Assembly (NCBI GenBank): GCA_947302205.1
Contig: CAMYVD010000003.1
Location: 1-64,000, forward strand
Origin: an uncultured Bacteroidales bacterium
GTDB taxonomy: Bacteria > Bacteroidota > Bacteroidia > Bacteroidales > F082
DNA length: 64,000 nt
Reading direction: 5' to 3'
The notes below the pieces were generated by a model. That model was given only the letters and a program-made list of their open reading frames with translations, was not told the DNA's origin and ran no database searches. The position numbers and the translations under genes were made by a program. Shown one piece after another: positions 1-8,722 of the stretch. The stretch's first letter is position 1, and each line of letters opens with the position of its first letter.

Positions 1-118
1 AATCCACAAGCAACGCTAACGGAATAATCCAGATAGGACTTGTTACAAGCATTATCAATAAGGCATTATTACCCCTATTTTTGTTTGTTTTCACAAAAGT
101 CTTCTTCTCTTTAACCAT
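1..118 (-). CDS. N-terminal fragment of an unidentified membrane protein
   Basis: The reverse strand is open from an ATG at 116-118 to the window edge (39 codons). It gives a basic start (MVKEKKTFVKTNKN) followed by a hydrophobic stretch (LLIMLVTSPIWIIPLALLV) typical of a first membrane helix. A Bacteroidota -7 box (TAAGTTTG, reverse strand) lies 8 bases upstream of the ATG, so the transcript would be nearly leaderless. The gene is divergent from lysS. No family could be recognised from this short piece, and the rest lies outside the window. Confidence 0.5.
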   Translation of the reverse strand, partial: MVKEKKTFVKTNKNRGNNALLIMLVTSPIWIIPLALLVD

Positions 119-125
119 ACGATTG

Positions 126-133
126 CAAACTTA
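126..133 (-). promoter_or_regulatory. Putative -7 box of the truncated leftmost gene
   Basis: Reverse-strand TAAGTTTG matches the Bacteroidota consensus TAnnTTTG. It sits just upstream of the ATG at 116-118. No clear -33 element was seen. Confidence 0.45.
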
Positions 134-189
134 CAAAAGTTTTGACAAAGTAAAAGTGGTTTTTTTGAGTTTAATTCATCGAAACATCG

Positions 190-197
190 TACCTTTG
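190..197 (+). promoter_or_regulatory. Putative lysS promoter -7 box
   Basis: TACCTTTG fits TAnnTTTG and ends 19 bases before the lysS ATG. A TTTG at 164-167 lies 22 bases upstream and is a reasonable -33 element. Confidence 0.65.
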
Positions 198-216
198 CAC
201 CAAATTTCAACGCATC

Positions 217-1929
217 ATGTTAAGCGAACAGGAACAAATCAGAAGAAATTCGTTGGCCGAACTCTATAAACTCGGCATCAACCCGTATCCGCAGGCCGCG
301 TTCCCCGTGAACGTGTTCACCACGGACATCCTCGAACAATTTGACGACAACAACCCCGACCAGTTTCAGGAAGTGACCATGGCAGGCCGTATCATGAGCC
401 GCCGCATCATGGGCGCCGCCTCGTTCTGCGAGCTGCAGGACTCGAAAGGCCGCATCCAGCTGTATATCAAGCGCGACGAGATCTGCCCCGAGGAGGACAA
501 GACCTTATATAACACGGTGTTCAAACGCCTGCTCGACATCGGCGACTTCATCGGTGTGAAGGGCTTTGCCTTCCGTACCCAGATGGGCGAAATCTCAGTC
601 CACGTCAAGGAATTGACGGTGCTGAGCAAATCGTTGAGACCATTGCCTATCGTCAAGGAGAAGGACGGCGTGAAATACGACGAATTCAATGATCCCGAGC
701 TGCGCTACCGTATGCGTTATGTGGACCTCGTGGTGAACGACAAGGTGAAGGACATCTTCATCACCCGCACCCGCATCATCGACAGCATCCGCCGTTTCTT
801 CAACGAGAGCGGCTACCTCGAGGTGGAAACCCCTGTGCTGCAAGCCATCCCTGGCGGTGCCACGGCGCGTCCCTTCATCACCCATCACAATGCGTTGGAC
901 ATTCCGATGTACCTCCGTATCGCTGACGAGCTTTACCTGAAGCGCTTGATTGTGGGTGGTTTCGAGGGCGTGTATGAATTCTCACGCAACTTCCGTAATG
1001 AGGGCATGGACCGCACCCACAACCCCGAGTTCACGGGACTGGAAATCTATGTGGCCTACAAGGACTACCTCTGGATGATGGATTACACCGAGGCCATGAT
1101 TGAGCGCGCTGTCACCGAGGTGCTGGGCACCGACACGGTGAAGGTGGGCGACAACGAGATCTGCTTCAAGCGTCCCTTCAAGCGCATCACCATGATCGAC
1201 TCCATCAAGGAGAAGACCGGCATCGACATCACGGGCATGGACGAGGCGCAACTGCGCGACGTGTGCAAGCAACTTGGCATTGAAGTCGATCCCTCCATGG
1301 GCAAGGGCAAGCTGATTGACGAAATCTTCGGCGAGAAGTGCGAAGGCACTTACATCCAGCCGACCTTCATCACCGACTATCCCGTGGAAATGTCGCCGCT
1401 CTGCAAGCGTCACCGCAACAACCCCGAACTGACCGAGCGCTTCGAGCTGATGGTCAACGGCAAGGAATTGGCCAACGCCTACACCGAGCTGAACGACCCC
1501 ATCGACCAGCGTGCACGCTTCGAGGAGCAGATGAAACTCAGCGAGCGCGGCGACGACGAGGCCATGTTCATCGACCAAGACTTCCTGCGTGCCCTTGAAT
1601 ACGGTATGCCTCCAACCTCCGGCATGGGCATTGGCATCGACCGTTTCGTGATGCTGCTCACAGGCCAGACCACCATCCAAGAGGTGCTGTTGTTCCCGAT
1701 GATGCGTCCCGAGAAGGTCGTGAAGAACGCCACCAAGGAAGACTTCATGGCACTGGGTATGGCCGAAACCTGGGCAACCCTGTTGCTCACCAACGGCTAC
1801 AACACCATCGAGCAACTGAAGGCCGAGAAGCCCTCAGCGCTTCGTGAGAAACTCAACGGTCTGCGCAAGAAAAACAAGCTCGACATCCCTGCCTTGCAGA
1901 TGGAAGATGTTGAGGCTTGGCTAAAATAA
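217..1929 (+). CDS. lysS: Lysyl-tRNA synthetase, class II
   Basis: Charges tRNA-Lys with lysine in the cytoplasm. The 570-residue protein has an N-terminal OB-fold anticodon-binding region (about residues 50-150). A class II catalytic core follows, including [19 protein letters not shown] (motif 2) and [15 protein letters not shown] (motif 3), then LLFPMMRPE. Beyond the usual end there is a tail of about 70 residues rich in Lys and Leu (ending [11 protein letters not shown]). To my knowledge such a tail is common in Bacteroidota LysRS. The start ATG follows the promoter at 190 and the N-terminus ([10 protein letters not shown]) is typical. The next gene begins 5 bases after the stop, so the two may be cotranscribed. 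Confidence 0.97.
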   Translation: MLSEQEQIRRNSLAELYKLGINPYPQAAFPVNVFTTDILEQFDDNNPDQFQEVTMAGRIMSRRIMGAASFCELQDSKGRIQLYIKRDEICPEEDKTLYNTVFKRLLDIGDFIGVKGFAFRTQMGEISVHVKELTVLSKSLRPLPIVKEKDGVKYDEFNDPELRYRMRYVDLVVNDKVKDIFITRTRIIDSIRRFFNESGYLEVETPVLQAIPGGATARPFITHHNALDIPMYLRIADELYLKRLIVGGFEGVYEFSRNFRNEGMDRTHNPEFTGLEIYVAYKDYLWMMDYTEAMIERAVTEVLGTDTVKVGDNEICFKRPFKRITMIDSIKEKTGIDITGMDEAQLRDVCKQLGIEVDPSMGKGKLIDEIFGEKCEGTYIQPTFITDYPVEMSPLCKRHRNNPELTERFELMVNGKELANAYTELNDPIDQRARFEEQMKLSERGDDEAMFIDQDFLRALEYGMPPTSGMGIGIDRFVMLLTGQTTIQEVLLFPMMRPEKVVKNATKEDFMALGMAETWATLLLTNGYNTIEQLKAEKPSALREKLNGLRKKNKLDIPALQMEDVEAWLK

Positions 1930-1934
1930 ACGAC

Positions 1935-2684
1935 ATGAAACGATTCAGCATCCTACTGCTTGCCGCGATCCTGTTTTGCGGCACATTTCAAAATTGCACC
2001 CAAGATCATAACGATTCCTCGTTCGTGAATGTGGGCGATGCCGTCCCCGATGCCATCCTCGAAATCCGTTACTACAGCACCTATAACTTTGTTGGAACAC
2101 GTGTTGACGGCTATCTGGAACCCGTGGCTTTGCTTACCAAACAGGCCGCCGACAGCCTCCGTGCCGTGAGCGATGACCTGAAGGCTCAAGGTTACCGCCT
2201 GAAGATTTTCGATGCATATCGTCCCCAGATGGGAGTGGACCACTTCGTACGCTGGGCCGCCGATATCCCCGACACGCTGATGAGAACCTATTTCTACCCA
2301 GATTTGGATAAGAACGTGCTCTTCGACCAACTATACATCATGGAAAAAAGCGGCCACACCCGCGGCTCCACCGTTGACCTCACCCTCTTTGACATGGCTA
2401 CGGAAAAAGAAGTGGACATGGGCGGCACCTTCGACTGGTTTGGCCCCGAGAGCCATCCTGACTTCTGCGGCAACCCTGAGACAGGAGAATATACAGGCGA
2501 CAATAGCGCCAGTCCGACCGGACGCAGCATCACTCCAGAACAGTTTGAGAATCGCATGATCTTACGCCGCACTATGCTGAGGCATGGTTTCAAGCCCCTT
2601 GATAGCGAATGGTGGCATTTTACCTTGAGAGACGAACCGTTCCCCGACACCTATTTCACCTTCCCGGTCCAGCATCTAAAGTAA
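1935..2684 (+). CDS. VanX-type D-alanyl-D-alanine dipeptidase, exported
   Basis: M15D peptidase family, which hydrolyses D-Ala-D-Ala. In this non-resistance context it probably recycles peptidoglycan dipeptides in the periplasm. The zinc-site motifs are visible: SGHTRGSTVDLTL (SxHxxGxxxD) and EWWHFTL near the C-terminus. I chose the ATG at 1935, which gives a signal peptide (MKRFSILLLAAILFCGTFQNC). An in-frame ATG at 1917 would overlap lysS and spoil the signal. The Cys at position 21 is not in a canonical lipobox, so lipoprotein status is uncertain. It lies 5 bases after lysS and has no promoter of its own that I can see. No vanA- or vanH-like genes are nearby. Confidence 0.88.
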   Translation: MKRFSILLLAAILFCGTFQNCTQDHNDSSFVNVGDAVPDAILEIRYYSTYNFVGTRVDGYLEPVALLTKQAADSLRAVSDDLKAQGYRLKIFDAYRPQMGVDHFVRWAADIPDTLMRTYFYPDLDKNVLFDQLYIMEKSGHTRGSTVDLTLFDMATEKEVDMGGTFDWFGPESHPDFCGNPETGEYTGDNSASPTGRSITPEQFENRMILRRTMLRHGFKPLDSEWWHFTLRDEPFPDTYFTFPVQHLK

Positions 2685-2757
2685 TCTAATCATTCTTTGT
2701 GAGGGGAACCTTTGTTTTTCATCAAAAATAATGAGTTTCAGCAAGCGATAAAGTCCT

Positions 2758-2765
2758 CATCTTTG
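2758..2765 (+). promoter_or_regulatory. Putative promoter -7 box of the CDF gene
   Basis: CATCTTTG (one mismatch to TAnnTTTG) ends 23 bases before the start codon at 2789. Confidence 0.5.
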
Positions 2766-2788
2766 CAGCTGACATTAAACTCGTTGTT

Positions 2789-3679
2789 ATGGAACATCAC
2801 CATCATCATACCGCACCAGCACAGTCGCTGAATGGTATTTTTATTTTGTCCATCATTCTCAATGGGCTTTTCGTGCTCATCGAAGCCGGTGTAGGCCTAT
2901 GGCAAAACTCCCTTTCGTTGCTCAGCGACGCAGGCCATAACCTCAGCGACGTGTTCAGCTTGGTGCTGGTACTGATCGCCTTCCGACTTGCCAAAGTGCA
3001 GCGAAACGAGCATTTCACCTACGGTTACCGCAAGTCCACCATCCTTATTTCGTTATTGAATGCGGTCATTCTGCTGGTGGCCGTTGGTGCCATTGTGATT
3101 GAGAGCATCCATAAGTTCAGTGAGCCTACTGAGGTCAATGGCATCGCCGTGTCGTGGACCGCCGGTGTGGGCATTCTCATCAATGGTGCCACGGCACTGC
3201 TGCTCATGCGAGGACAGAAGAGCGACCTTAATGTTCGCGGCGCTTTCCTCCACATGGCCGCCGACACCTTAGTGTCTGTAGGCGTAGTCATTAGTGGCAT
3301 CGTCATACACTACACGGGTTGGACCGTCATCGACCCCATCGTGTCGCTCATCATCGCCGTGGTGATCCTCATCTCCACTTGGGAGTTGCTTTCAGACAGC
3401 CTGAGGCTTGCGGTGGACGGCATTCCCGACGGTGTTGAACTGCAAGAAATCGAGCAATTAATTAAGGCTTCAGCACATGTGATGAGCACCCATCACATCC
3501 ACGTTTGGGCCATCAGCACCACCGAAACGGCCCTTACGGCACACATTGTCATCGATGACCTCAGTTGCTGGCCACACGTGTCCGAACATCTCAAACACAC
3601 CCTCGCCGAGCACGGCATCAGCCACGCTACCTTGGAACCGGAAACAGCGGATAGCCATTGCCACAACCAAGATTGTTAA
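2789..3679 (+). CDS. Cation diffusion facilitator, zinc-type efflux transporter
   Basis: CzcD/ZnT-like inner-membrane antiporter that exports Zn2+ or similar divalent metals in exchange for protons. The 296-residue protein has six predicted membrane helices. The metal-site motif SLLSDAGHNLSDV lies in helix 2 and HMAADTLVSVGVV in helix 5 (the HxxxD and DxxxD pairs), followed by a cytoplasmic C-terminal domain (HVMSTHHIHVW). Both ends are metal-ligand rich: an N-terminal MEHHHHHTA and a C-terminal DSHCHNQDC. The gene has its own promoter and stands convergent to the STAS gene. Confidence 0.93.
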   Translation: MEHHHHHTAPAQSLNGIFILSIILNGLFVLIEAGVGLWQNSLSLLSDAGHNLSDVFSLVLVLIAFRLAKVQRNEHFTYGYRKSTILISLLNAVILLVAVGAIVIESIHKFSEPTEVNGIAVSWTAGVGILINGATALLLMRGQKSDLNVRGAFLHMAADTLVSVGVVISGIVIHYTGWTVIDPIVSLIIAVVILISTWELLSDSLRLAVDGIPDGVELQEIEQLIKASAHVMSTHHIHVWAISTTETALTAHIVIDDLSCWPHVSEHLKHTLAEHGISHATLEPETADSHCHNQDC

Positions 3680-3699
3680 ACTGTTTTAATCCGCTTGGC

Positions 3700-4002
3700 T
3701 TACTGGATTTGAAACAGGTTCAAGAATCCCGTCATCATAAACACGCTGCGGATGTCGTTGCTGATGTTGCGGACGATGACCTTGCCACCCTTTTCAGAAG
3801 CGGCTTTGCGAAGCGCGAGGAAAATGCGGAGACCTGAGCTGGAAATGTAGCTCATTTCCGTGCAGTCCATGATGATGGTTCCCGAAGCATTTTCGGCCAA
3901 GCCTTCCAACTTCTGTGAAACTTCTTGGGAGGCCAATGTGTCAAGGCGACCTTTAAGGAACACCGTCACAACGTCGTTTTGCTTTTCGATAATAACTTCC
4001 AT
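3700..4002 (-). CDS. STAS-domain anti-sigma factor antagonist (RsbV/SpoIIAA-like)
   Basis: Single STAS domain of 100 residues. The switch motif MSYISSSGLRIFLALRKA places candidate phosphorylation serines at the usual position. Such proteins bind an RsbW-type kinase in a phosphorylation-dependent way and thereby free a partner. It begins 4 bases after the phosphatase/HATPase gene and ends the minus-strand block, so the two form a compact partner-switching module. No sigma factor is encoded in the window, so the output is unknown. Confidence 0.92.
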   Translation of the reverse strand: MEVIIEKQNDVVTVFLKGRLDTLASQEVSQKLEGLAENASGTIIMDCTEMSYISSSGLRIFLALRKAASEKGGKVIVRNISNDIRSVFMMTGFLNLFQIQ

Positions 4003-4006
4003 GATA

Positions 4007-6199
4007 TTATAGTTTTTTGATCATTTTTAAATAATTCTTATGGTCTTTTCTTTCGTAGCCGACGGAATCCATGAGTTCACGCACTAAATGGATGCCCAAT
4101 CCACCGATGGGACGTTCCTCGGCGGAAGCATTGAGATCAACCTCAGGAGCCTTGGTCGGATCAAAGGGGATTCCGCTATCGACGATGACGAACTCCAGCG
4201 AATCCTTACGCAAATAGGCCTCCACATCCACCAAGCCATCGGTTTCCTTTGGATAGGCATACATGATCACGTTACTCACCGCCTCTTCAAGAGCCAGGTT
4301 GATGCCCATGGCCAGGCTTTGACCCAACTGTTTCTCTTGGGCGATATCCTCAACGAAAGTGGCGAGCTGTGGGATTTGTTGGATGTCGTTGTGAAGCACC
4401 AGATGACGTTCTTGCAGCGGGGCATCTTCCTTCGGGAGATAATGGATGAAGAGCATGGTGAGATCGTCGCTTTGAGGCGCTTCGCCTACAAATTCCGTCA
4501 CTGCGGACTCCAGGGCCTCCAGATGGTTCTGTGAGCTGCGTCGTGTGCGGAGTACTGCTTCTACCCTATCCAGACCGAACAATTGTGCTTGCATATCTTC
4601 CGCCTCGGTAAGACCATCGGTATAGAGCAGCAACGACTCGTCATAATGCAAATCCGTTTCCTGTTCGTTGTACGAAAAACCATGTAGGATGCCCAACGGG
4701 ATATTGGGTTCGACTGGCAACAGGCGGATATCATCGGTGAGGATGAGTGGCGGGTTGTGGCCAGCGTTGCAGTAATGCAAGTGACCCGTAGCCAGGTTCA
4801 GCACGCCACAGAAGAAGGTCACAAACATATTGTTGTCGTTCGATTCCGTCATGGTGTCGTTCATGGCTGTCACGATGCGCTGCGGATTGGTCTCATGGGC
4901 CGAAGAAGCCCTGAACAGGCTCCGGGTGACTGCCATCACCAAAGAGGCGGGAATGCCTTTGCCGGAAACGTCGCCGATGCAGAAGTACAGCTTCTCGTCA
5001 CGGATGAAAAAGTCGTATAAGTCGCCGCCCACTTGTTTAGCCGGGACAATGGCAGCGGCAAAGTCCAAATCCGTTCGATCAGGGAAAGGCGGGAATGTCT
5101 TGGGGATCATGGCCATCTGTATCTTGCTGGCGATATGGATCTCATTCTCCATCTTTTCCTTTTGTTCGTTTATTTTATGGTATCTTGCTTGGTTTTTGGT
5201 GGCTATCCTGAGAATGACAATAAGCATGGCCACGCCCAATAATTGCAGCAGCTTTACAATCATTCCAATCCTGCGAACGCCGCTGTAGAGCTCTTTCTCG
5301 GGCAACACAATTGACAAGGACCACCCTGTTTTTTCCACTGGCGCGAAATACACACGGTTGAGTTGTCCTTTATAGCGAACGGGCAACTCGCCTGCCTGTC
5401 CTGAAAGCATGGCTTGGTTGACTTGGTTGAGGGCTTCGTAGTCCTCAGATCCCAAGGCAAACTCATTAACGTTGGTTTGCATCACTAAGGTCTCCACGGG
5501 GCACACCATAATCTGTCCGCTATTGCTGATGACCATGTTGACGGCATGAGGATATACCTTGATGTCTTGCATGAGCTCGGTGAGCCAGTCCAACGAGATG
5601 TCGGCGGTTAGGATGGCCGCCACCTTGCCGTCTTTGTCTTTCACCGGCACGGAATAAGTCGTCATCAAAATATCACTGCCATTTTCGTCGAAATAGGGTT
5701 CCGACCAATAGCTGTCATTCAGCTCCATGGGTTTGGTGAACCACTCTGACGAGGGATAGTCGTATTCCTCTGTGGCCAGCGAAAGCATCTTTATTTCACC
5801 GGTATTCAAATCCTTTGCGGCGTAGGGCGCATACAAAGGTTTCTTTTCGAGGTAGCCGGGAACAAGCGCAATGGTTGATCCGACTACGACGGGGTTTTTG
5901 CTAACCACCAGTTGGGGGATGCGTGTCAAGCTGTCAGGATTCTCCAGGCACCACTCGGCAATCCAGATGTTATTGTGGACGGCGGCCTCGGCTTGGTTCA
6001 CAATATCCATGATCTTGTTCTCGGCGCTTTTCAGCTCGCTTTCAGCACGGAGTGAGGCCTCCTGCTTGATTTCCCTTTGGGCAAAGACGAACTGAATGAT
6101 GGCGGTGGCTTCCAGGGTGAGGGTGGCCACAATCACCAGCATCAATCTGGCTCTCATGGAGATGCCGTCTGTTTTGGTATCTTTTTTTTCGATATTCAT
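4007..6199 (-). CDS. Membrane sensor with PP2C (SpoIIE/RsbU) phosphatase fused to an RsbW-like HATPase domain
   Basis: The 730-residue protein reads, in order: a membrane helix at residues 17-40, an extracytoplasmic Cache-like sensor of about 270 residues (GEIKMLSLATEEYDYPSSEW, AAILTADISLDWL), a second helix near 310-332, and a short coiled coil. A SpoIIE PP2C phosphatase follows (PAKQVGGDLYDFF, FCIGDVSGKGIPASL, HYCNAGHNPPL, LLLYTDGLTEAED). Last is a HATPase_c_2 domain (LALEEAVSNVIMYAYP, DSGIPFDP, GGLGIHLVRELMD). It should dephosphorylate the neighbouring STAS protein in response to an outside signal. The HATPase part could phosphorylate the same STAS protein, giving both opposing activities in one chain. 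It overlaps the kinase gene by 4 bases. Confidence 0.93.
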   Translation of the reverse strand: MNIEKKDTKTDGISMRARLMLVIVATLTLEATAIIQFVFAQREIKQEASLRAESELKSAENKIMDIVNQAEAAVHNNIWIAEWCLENPDSLTRIPQLVVSKNPVVVGSTIALVPGYLEKKPLYAPYAAKDLNTGEIKMLSLATEEYDYPSSEWFTKPMELNDSYWSEPYFDENGSDILMTTYSVPVKDKDGKVAAILTADISLDWLTELMQDIKVYPHAVNMVISNSGQIMVCPVETLVMQTNVNEFALGSEDYEALNQVNQAMLSGQAGELPVRYKGQLNRVYFAPVEKTGWSLSIVLPEKELYSGVRRIGMIVKLLQLLGVAMLIVILRIATKNQARYHKINEQKEKMENEIHIASKIQMAMIPKTFPPFPDRTDLDFAAAIVPAKQVGGDLYDFFIRDEKLYFCIGDVSGKGIPASLVMAVTRSLFRASSAHETNPQRIVTAMNDTMTESNDNNMFVTFFCGVLNLATGHLHYCNAGHNPPLILTDDIRLLPVEPNIPLGILHGFSYNEQETDLHYDESLLLYTDGLTEAEDMQAQLFGLDRVEAVLRTRRSSQNHLEALESAVTEFVGEAPQSDDLTMLFIHYLPKEDAPLQERHLVLHNDIQQIPQLATFVEDIAQEKQLGQSLAMGINLALEEAVSNVIMYAYPKETDGLVDVEAYLRKDSLEFVIVDSGIPFDPTKAPEVDLNASAEERPIGGLGIHLVRELMDSVGYERKDHKNYLKMIKKL

Positions 6200-7026
6200 A
6201 AGATGGGTTTTAACGCTACACGAAGTTCAGGCATGGGACGTTTACTGTCTCTTTCCACGATTAGGGTTTTAAGTCCAGCGTAAGGAAGTATCATAGTCTC
6301 GATTTCTTTCAATGGAACGCCAGTCCCGAAATAGGCTTGAGCGAAGCATTCCCAGAAACGGATGGCCAACGCTTTGGGCATGTGGAAGGTTTCTATAATG
6401 AAGTCTTCGTTGCTGAGGCAGCAGCAGAGGTACACCATCCCGAGGTCGAAGAGGTGGTTGCCCCAGCAGAAGTCGCCTAAGTCGATGAAATAGCGCTGGT
6501 CGCCCACGAAGATGGCGTTGCTATATTGAAGGTCGCCGTGGATGGCTGTATCCTCGTCGGGAGTATCAGCGATGAAACGGGCGAGTTTGTCTTTCTCGGC
6601 CGGTGTGAAGAAAGGATTCTCTTTTAAAAGGCGGTAGTAGCGATCCTTGACATTCTCGAACAAGGTGGTATCCACATGGGTGGCGTGAAGCTGGAGGCAC
6701 ATCTGGGCGAAATCGGAGGCAAACTGTGCCACCTTTTCGGGCTCATCGCCTGTGGCACGCGAATAGGATTTCTTTCCCATGATACGCTTGAAGCGGATGC
6801 CGTAGCGACCATCGTCGGTGACCACATAATCGCCAGGTTCGGGTGTGGGGATGCCTGCCTCATACACCTTTCGGGCGAGGTTCATCTCGTCGAGTGGCTG
6901 CTGTATCTTGCCAGGAAGATAGAGCTTGAGCATCACTGAAGGATCGGTCTTATGATTGAAGCTCTCCCCGTTGGCGCCGCCGCCGGTGAGCACATAGTCG
7001 TTGAGGGTAATTCTAATAGGTTCCAT
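6196..7026 (-). CDS. APH-fold phosphotransferase (TIGR02172-like)
   Basis: 276-residue protein with an aminoglycoside phosphotransferase/choline kinase fold. The catalytic loop IHGDLQYSNAIF and the metal-binding FIDLGDFCWGNHLFDLG are intact. A phosphate-binding start (LTGGGANGESF) and a Lys in VMLKLYLP are also visible. It resembles the small kinase family first noted as paralogues in Fibrobacter (TIGR02172). The substrate is unknown, and nothing suggests antibiotic resistance. It overlaps both neighbours by 1-4 bases, so it is translated together with the alarmone hydrolase upstream and the phosphatase downstream. Confidence 0.82.
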   Translation of the reverse strand: MEPIRITLNDYVLTGGGANGESFNHKTDPSVMLKLYLPGKIQQPLDEMNLARKVYEAGIPTPEPGDYVVTDDGRYGIRFKRIMGKKSYSRATGDEPEKVAQFASDFAQMCLQLHATHVDTTLFENVKDRYYRLLKENPFFTPAEKDKLARFIADTPDEDTAIHGDLQYSNAIFVGDQRYFIDLGDFCWGNHLFDLGMVYLCCCLSNEDFIIETFHMPKALAIRFWECFAQAYFGTGVPLKEIETMILPYAGLKTLIVERDSKRPMPELRVALKPIL

Positions 7027-7601
7027 TAGTTAAACACTTGATTGATGAGTCGTTCAAATTCCTGAAAAGCGAAGGTGTCGCCAAGTTCGCGAAGGGCGTC
7101 GGCCAAGCCGCGATAATGCCATTCATGGTCCTTGGGATCTTTGGCGTGAAAGCGGTTCCACAAAGCATCTCCTATCTCGGCATAGTCACGGGCAATGGCT
7201 CTCATATTGGAGAGTTTGTCGCCTAAGGCTACGATCTTGGCATCGTGTGATGCTTTGGCCAGATGGTTGATGGCGGCTCGCTTGCGGTCGTGCCAGCTCT
7301 CTTCATCGCTGACGCCTTCTTGGCGTTCTTCGCTTTCATCGGCCACCAGTGAGGCGACACGCTCGCCAAACTCAGCCCGGATCTGTTCCACGGTCACGTC
7401 GGTGTCCTCCACGGTGTCGTGCAAGGCGGCTGCGGCGAGCAGCTCTTGGTCGGGGGTCATGGTAGCCACAATCTCCACCGCCTCTAAGGGATGGACGATA
7501 TAGGGATAGCCCATCCCTCGGCGTTCGGTGCCCGCATGGGCATTCACGGCGAAGATGATCGCTCGGTCAAGCAGTGTGGTATTGAGAGGTGCGTTTGCCA
7601 T
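7026..7601 (-). CDS. Stand-alone HD-domain alarmone hydrolase (MESH1-like)
   Basis: 191-residue HD protein resembling the hydrolase half of RelA/SpoT. His22, the HP at 37-38, HD at 61-62 and the ED pair at 65-66 (ALHDTVEDT) form the Mn2+ site that removes pyrophosphate from (p)ppGpp. FGERVASLVADES follows as in the family. It lacks synthetase, TGS and ACT domains. It starts 4 bases after the alarmone synthetase gene, so the pair looks like an RSH enzyme split into two polypeptides. Nucleotide specificity cannot be read from sequence. Confidence 0.85.
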   Translation of the reverse strand: MANAPLNTTLLDRAIIFAVNAHAGTERRGMGYPYIVHPLEAVEIVATMTPDQELLAAAALHDTVEDTDVTVEQIRAEFGERVASLVADESEERQEGVSDEESWHDRKRAAINHLAKASHDAKIVALGDKLSNMRAIARDYAEIGDALWNRFHAKDPKDHEWHYRGLADALRELGDTFAFQEFERLINQVFN

Positions 7602-7605
7602 GGTT

Positions 7606-8700
7606 TTATTGATTCATGAATGCCAAGTCCTTGGTTTGTTCCTCCAGCATGTCGGCCATCACCTCGTTTGCCTCGGAGGGACCGTTAAGCGTGTCAAACA
7701 TCCATTTCAGTCCGCCACGGCCTCCGCCTTTTTTGAGGATATAAGCCGTGCAGAGGTTTTGTGGTGCCACGGAGGAGGATAGGATGTCAATGTCAGTCAA
7801 ACCGATTTGATAACAGGCAATCTGGTAAGCCGCGTCGAAATAGTTCTTCACCAACGCGTCGATATCCCCCAGCGTCTTGAACCCCATGGCCATGAACAGC
7901 TTGAGGAAAGGCGAAAGGTCCACAGGTTGTATCTCCGCCTGGTTGATGGAGGCGATTCGTCGCATCAGTCCGTCGAACGGTCCTATCTGAAGATAGCTCT
8001 TGAAGGCGTCGCCATCGAGCGGGATGTCGCTCAGATTGCCTGAAGCCACCAGATTTTGCACGTTTCGGCGGTAGTCGGCAAGTTCGTGGCGAATGCGACT
8101 GAACTCGTCGTCAACCAGTTCCAGCATTCCCGCCAAGCGACTCAGATTACGCTTGTACACTTTGGGAATCTCCACGCCGCTCTTGTAACCTGTGTCGTGG
8201 TTCATATTGGCCCAGGCATGTTGGAGCACGGTCCTCATCTGCACCTCAAAACGGATCCGGTTCATTTCAGGATACTCGGGGTTGGTGTAGGTCCTCTTCG
8301 GTATGCTGCAGATGTAATGCAATGAGAGATAGCCAAAACTGTCGATTTCAAGCGCCTTCCGCTTGTCGATGGAGTTTTCCCAATCCACCTCAAACAGGCG
8401 TTCCAACACTGAGGTCACCTTCCCAATGTCATCATTATAAAAAGTGATGACACGGATACCCACGATGTCGGTGACATCATTGATGCTATGGTATTTGTGT
8501 CCTTTGAGTTGAAGTTTCCCCGTGAGGGATTTTTCAGTCTTGATACGATGCTCCACGGAGGCCACGATAATGCCAGCCTCGGCGAAAAAACCCTTCAGCA
8601 TTTTGGGGATCATGTCACCCATCTGCTCATAAACGGGCAGCAGCCGACGGTATTGCGCCAGCAATTCTTGAATATGGGAATCGAAGGTCGTTTCGTTCAT
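7606..8700 (-). CDS. Stand-alone RelA/SpoT-type alarmone synthetase
   Basis: 364 residues. The synthetase domain occupies about residues 30-190. Motifs include DVTDIVGIRVITFY (75-88), GYLSLHY (123-129), EVQMRT (152-157) and HAWANMNHDTGYK. Beyond it lies an unrecognised helical region of about 170 residues ending in a Gly-rich patch (LKKGGGRGG). There is no HD, TGS or ACT domain. The family makes (p)ppGpp or related nucleotides from ATP and GTP/GDP, and some members modify tRNA instead. The adjacent hydrolase suggests a balancing pair. Confidence 0.87.
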   Translation of the reverse strand: MNETTFDSHIQELLAQYRRLLPVYEQMGDMIPKMLKGFFAEAGIIVASVEHRIKTEKSLTGKLQLKGHKYHSINDVTDIVGIRVITFYNDDIGKVTSVLERLFEVDWENSIDKRKALEIDSFGYLSLHYICSIPKRTYTNPEYPEMNRIRFEVQMRTVLQHAWANMNHDTGYKSGVEIPKVYKRNLSRLAGMLELVDDEFSRIRHELADYRRNVQNLVASGNLSDIPLDGDAFKSYLQIGPFDGLMRRIASINQAEIQPVDLSPFLKLFMAMGFKTLGDIDALVKNYFDAAYQIACYQIGLTDIDILSSSVAPQNLCTAYILKKGGGRGGLKWMFDTLNGPSEANEVMADMLEEQTKDLAFMNQ

Positions 8701-8722
8701 GGTTTATCGTATCAATGACTGT

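Noticed and set aside
982..1815. Long open frame (277 codons) antisense to lysS
   Set aside because: It is the mirror of a clear lysS reading frame in GC-rich coding sequence, with low-complexity His/Gly/Val-rich protein and no promoter or ribosome site.
1935..2684. Vancomycin resistance gene
   Set aside because: VanX-like motif alone, exported, next to lysS and without vanH, vanA or a two-component system. A cell-wall recycling role is more likely.
6196..7026. Aminoglycoside resistance kinase
   Set aside because: Only the general fold matches. Its place inside an alarmone and partner-switch block argues against a resistance role.
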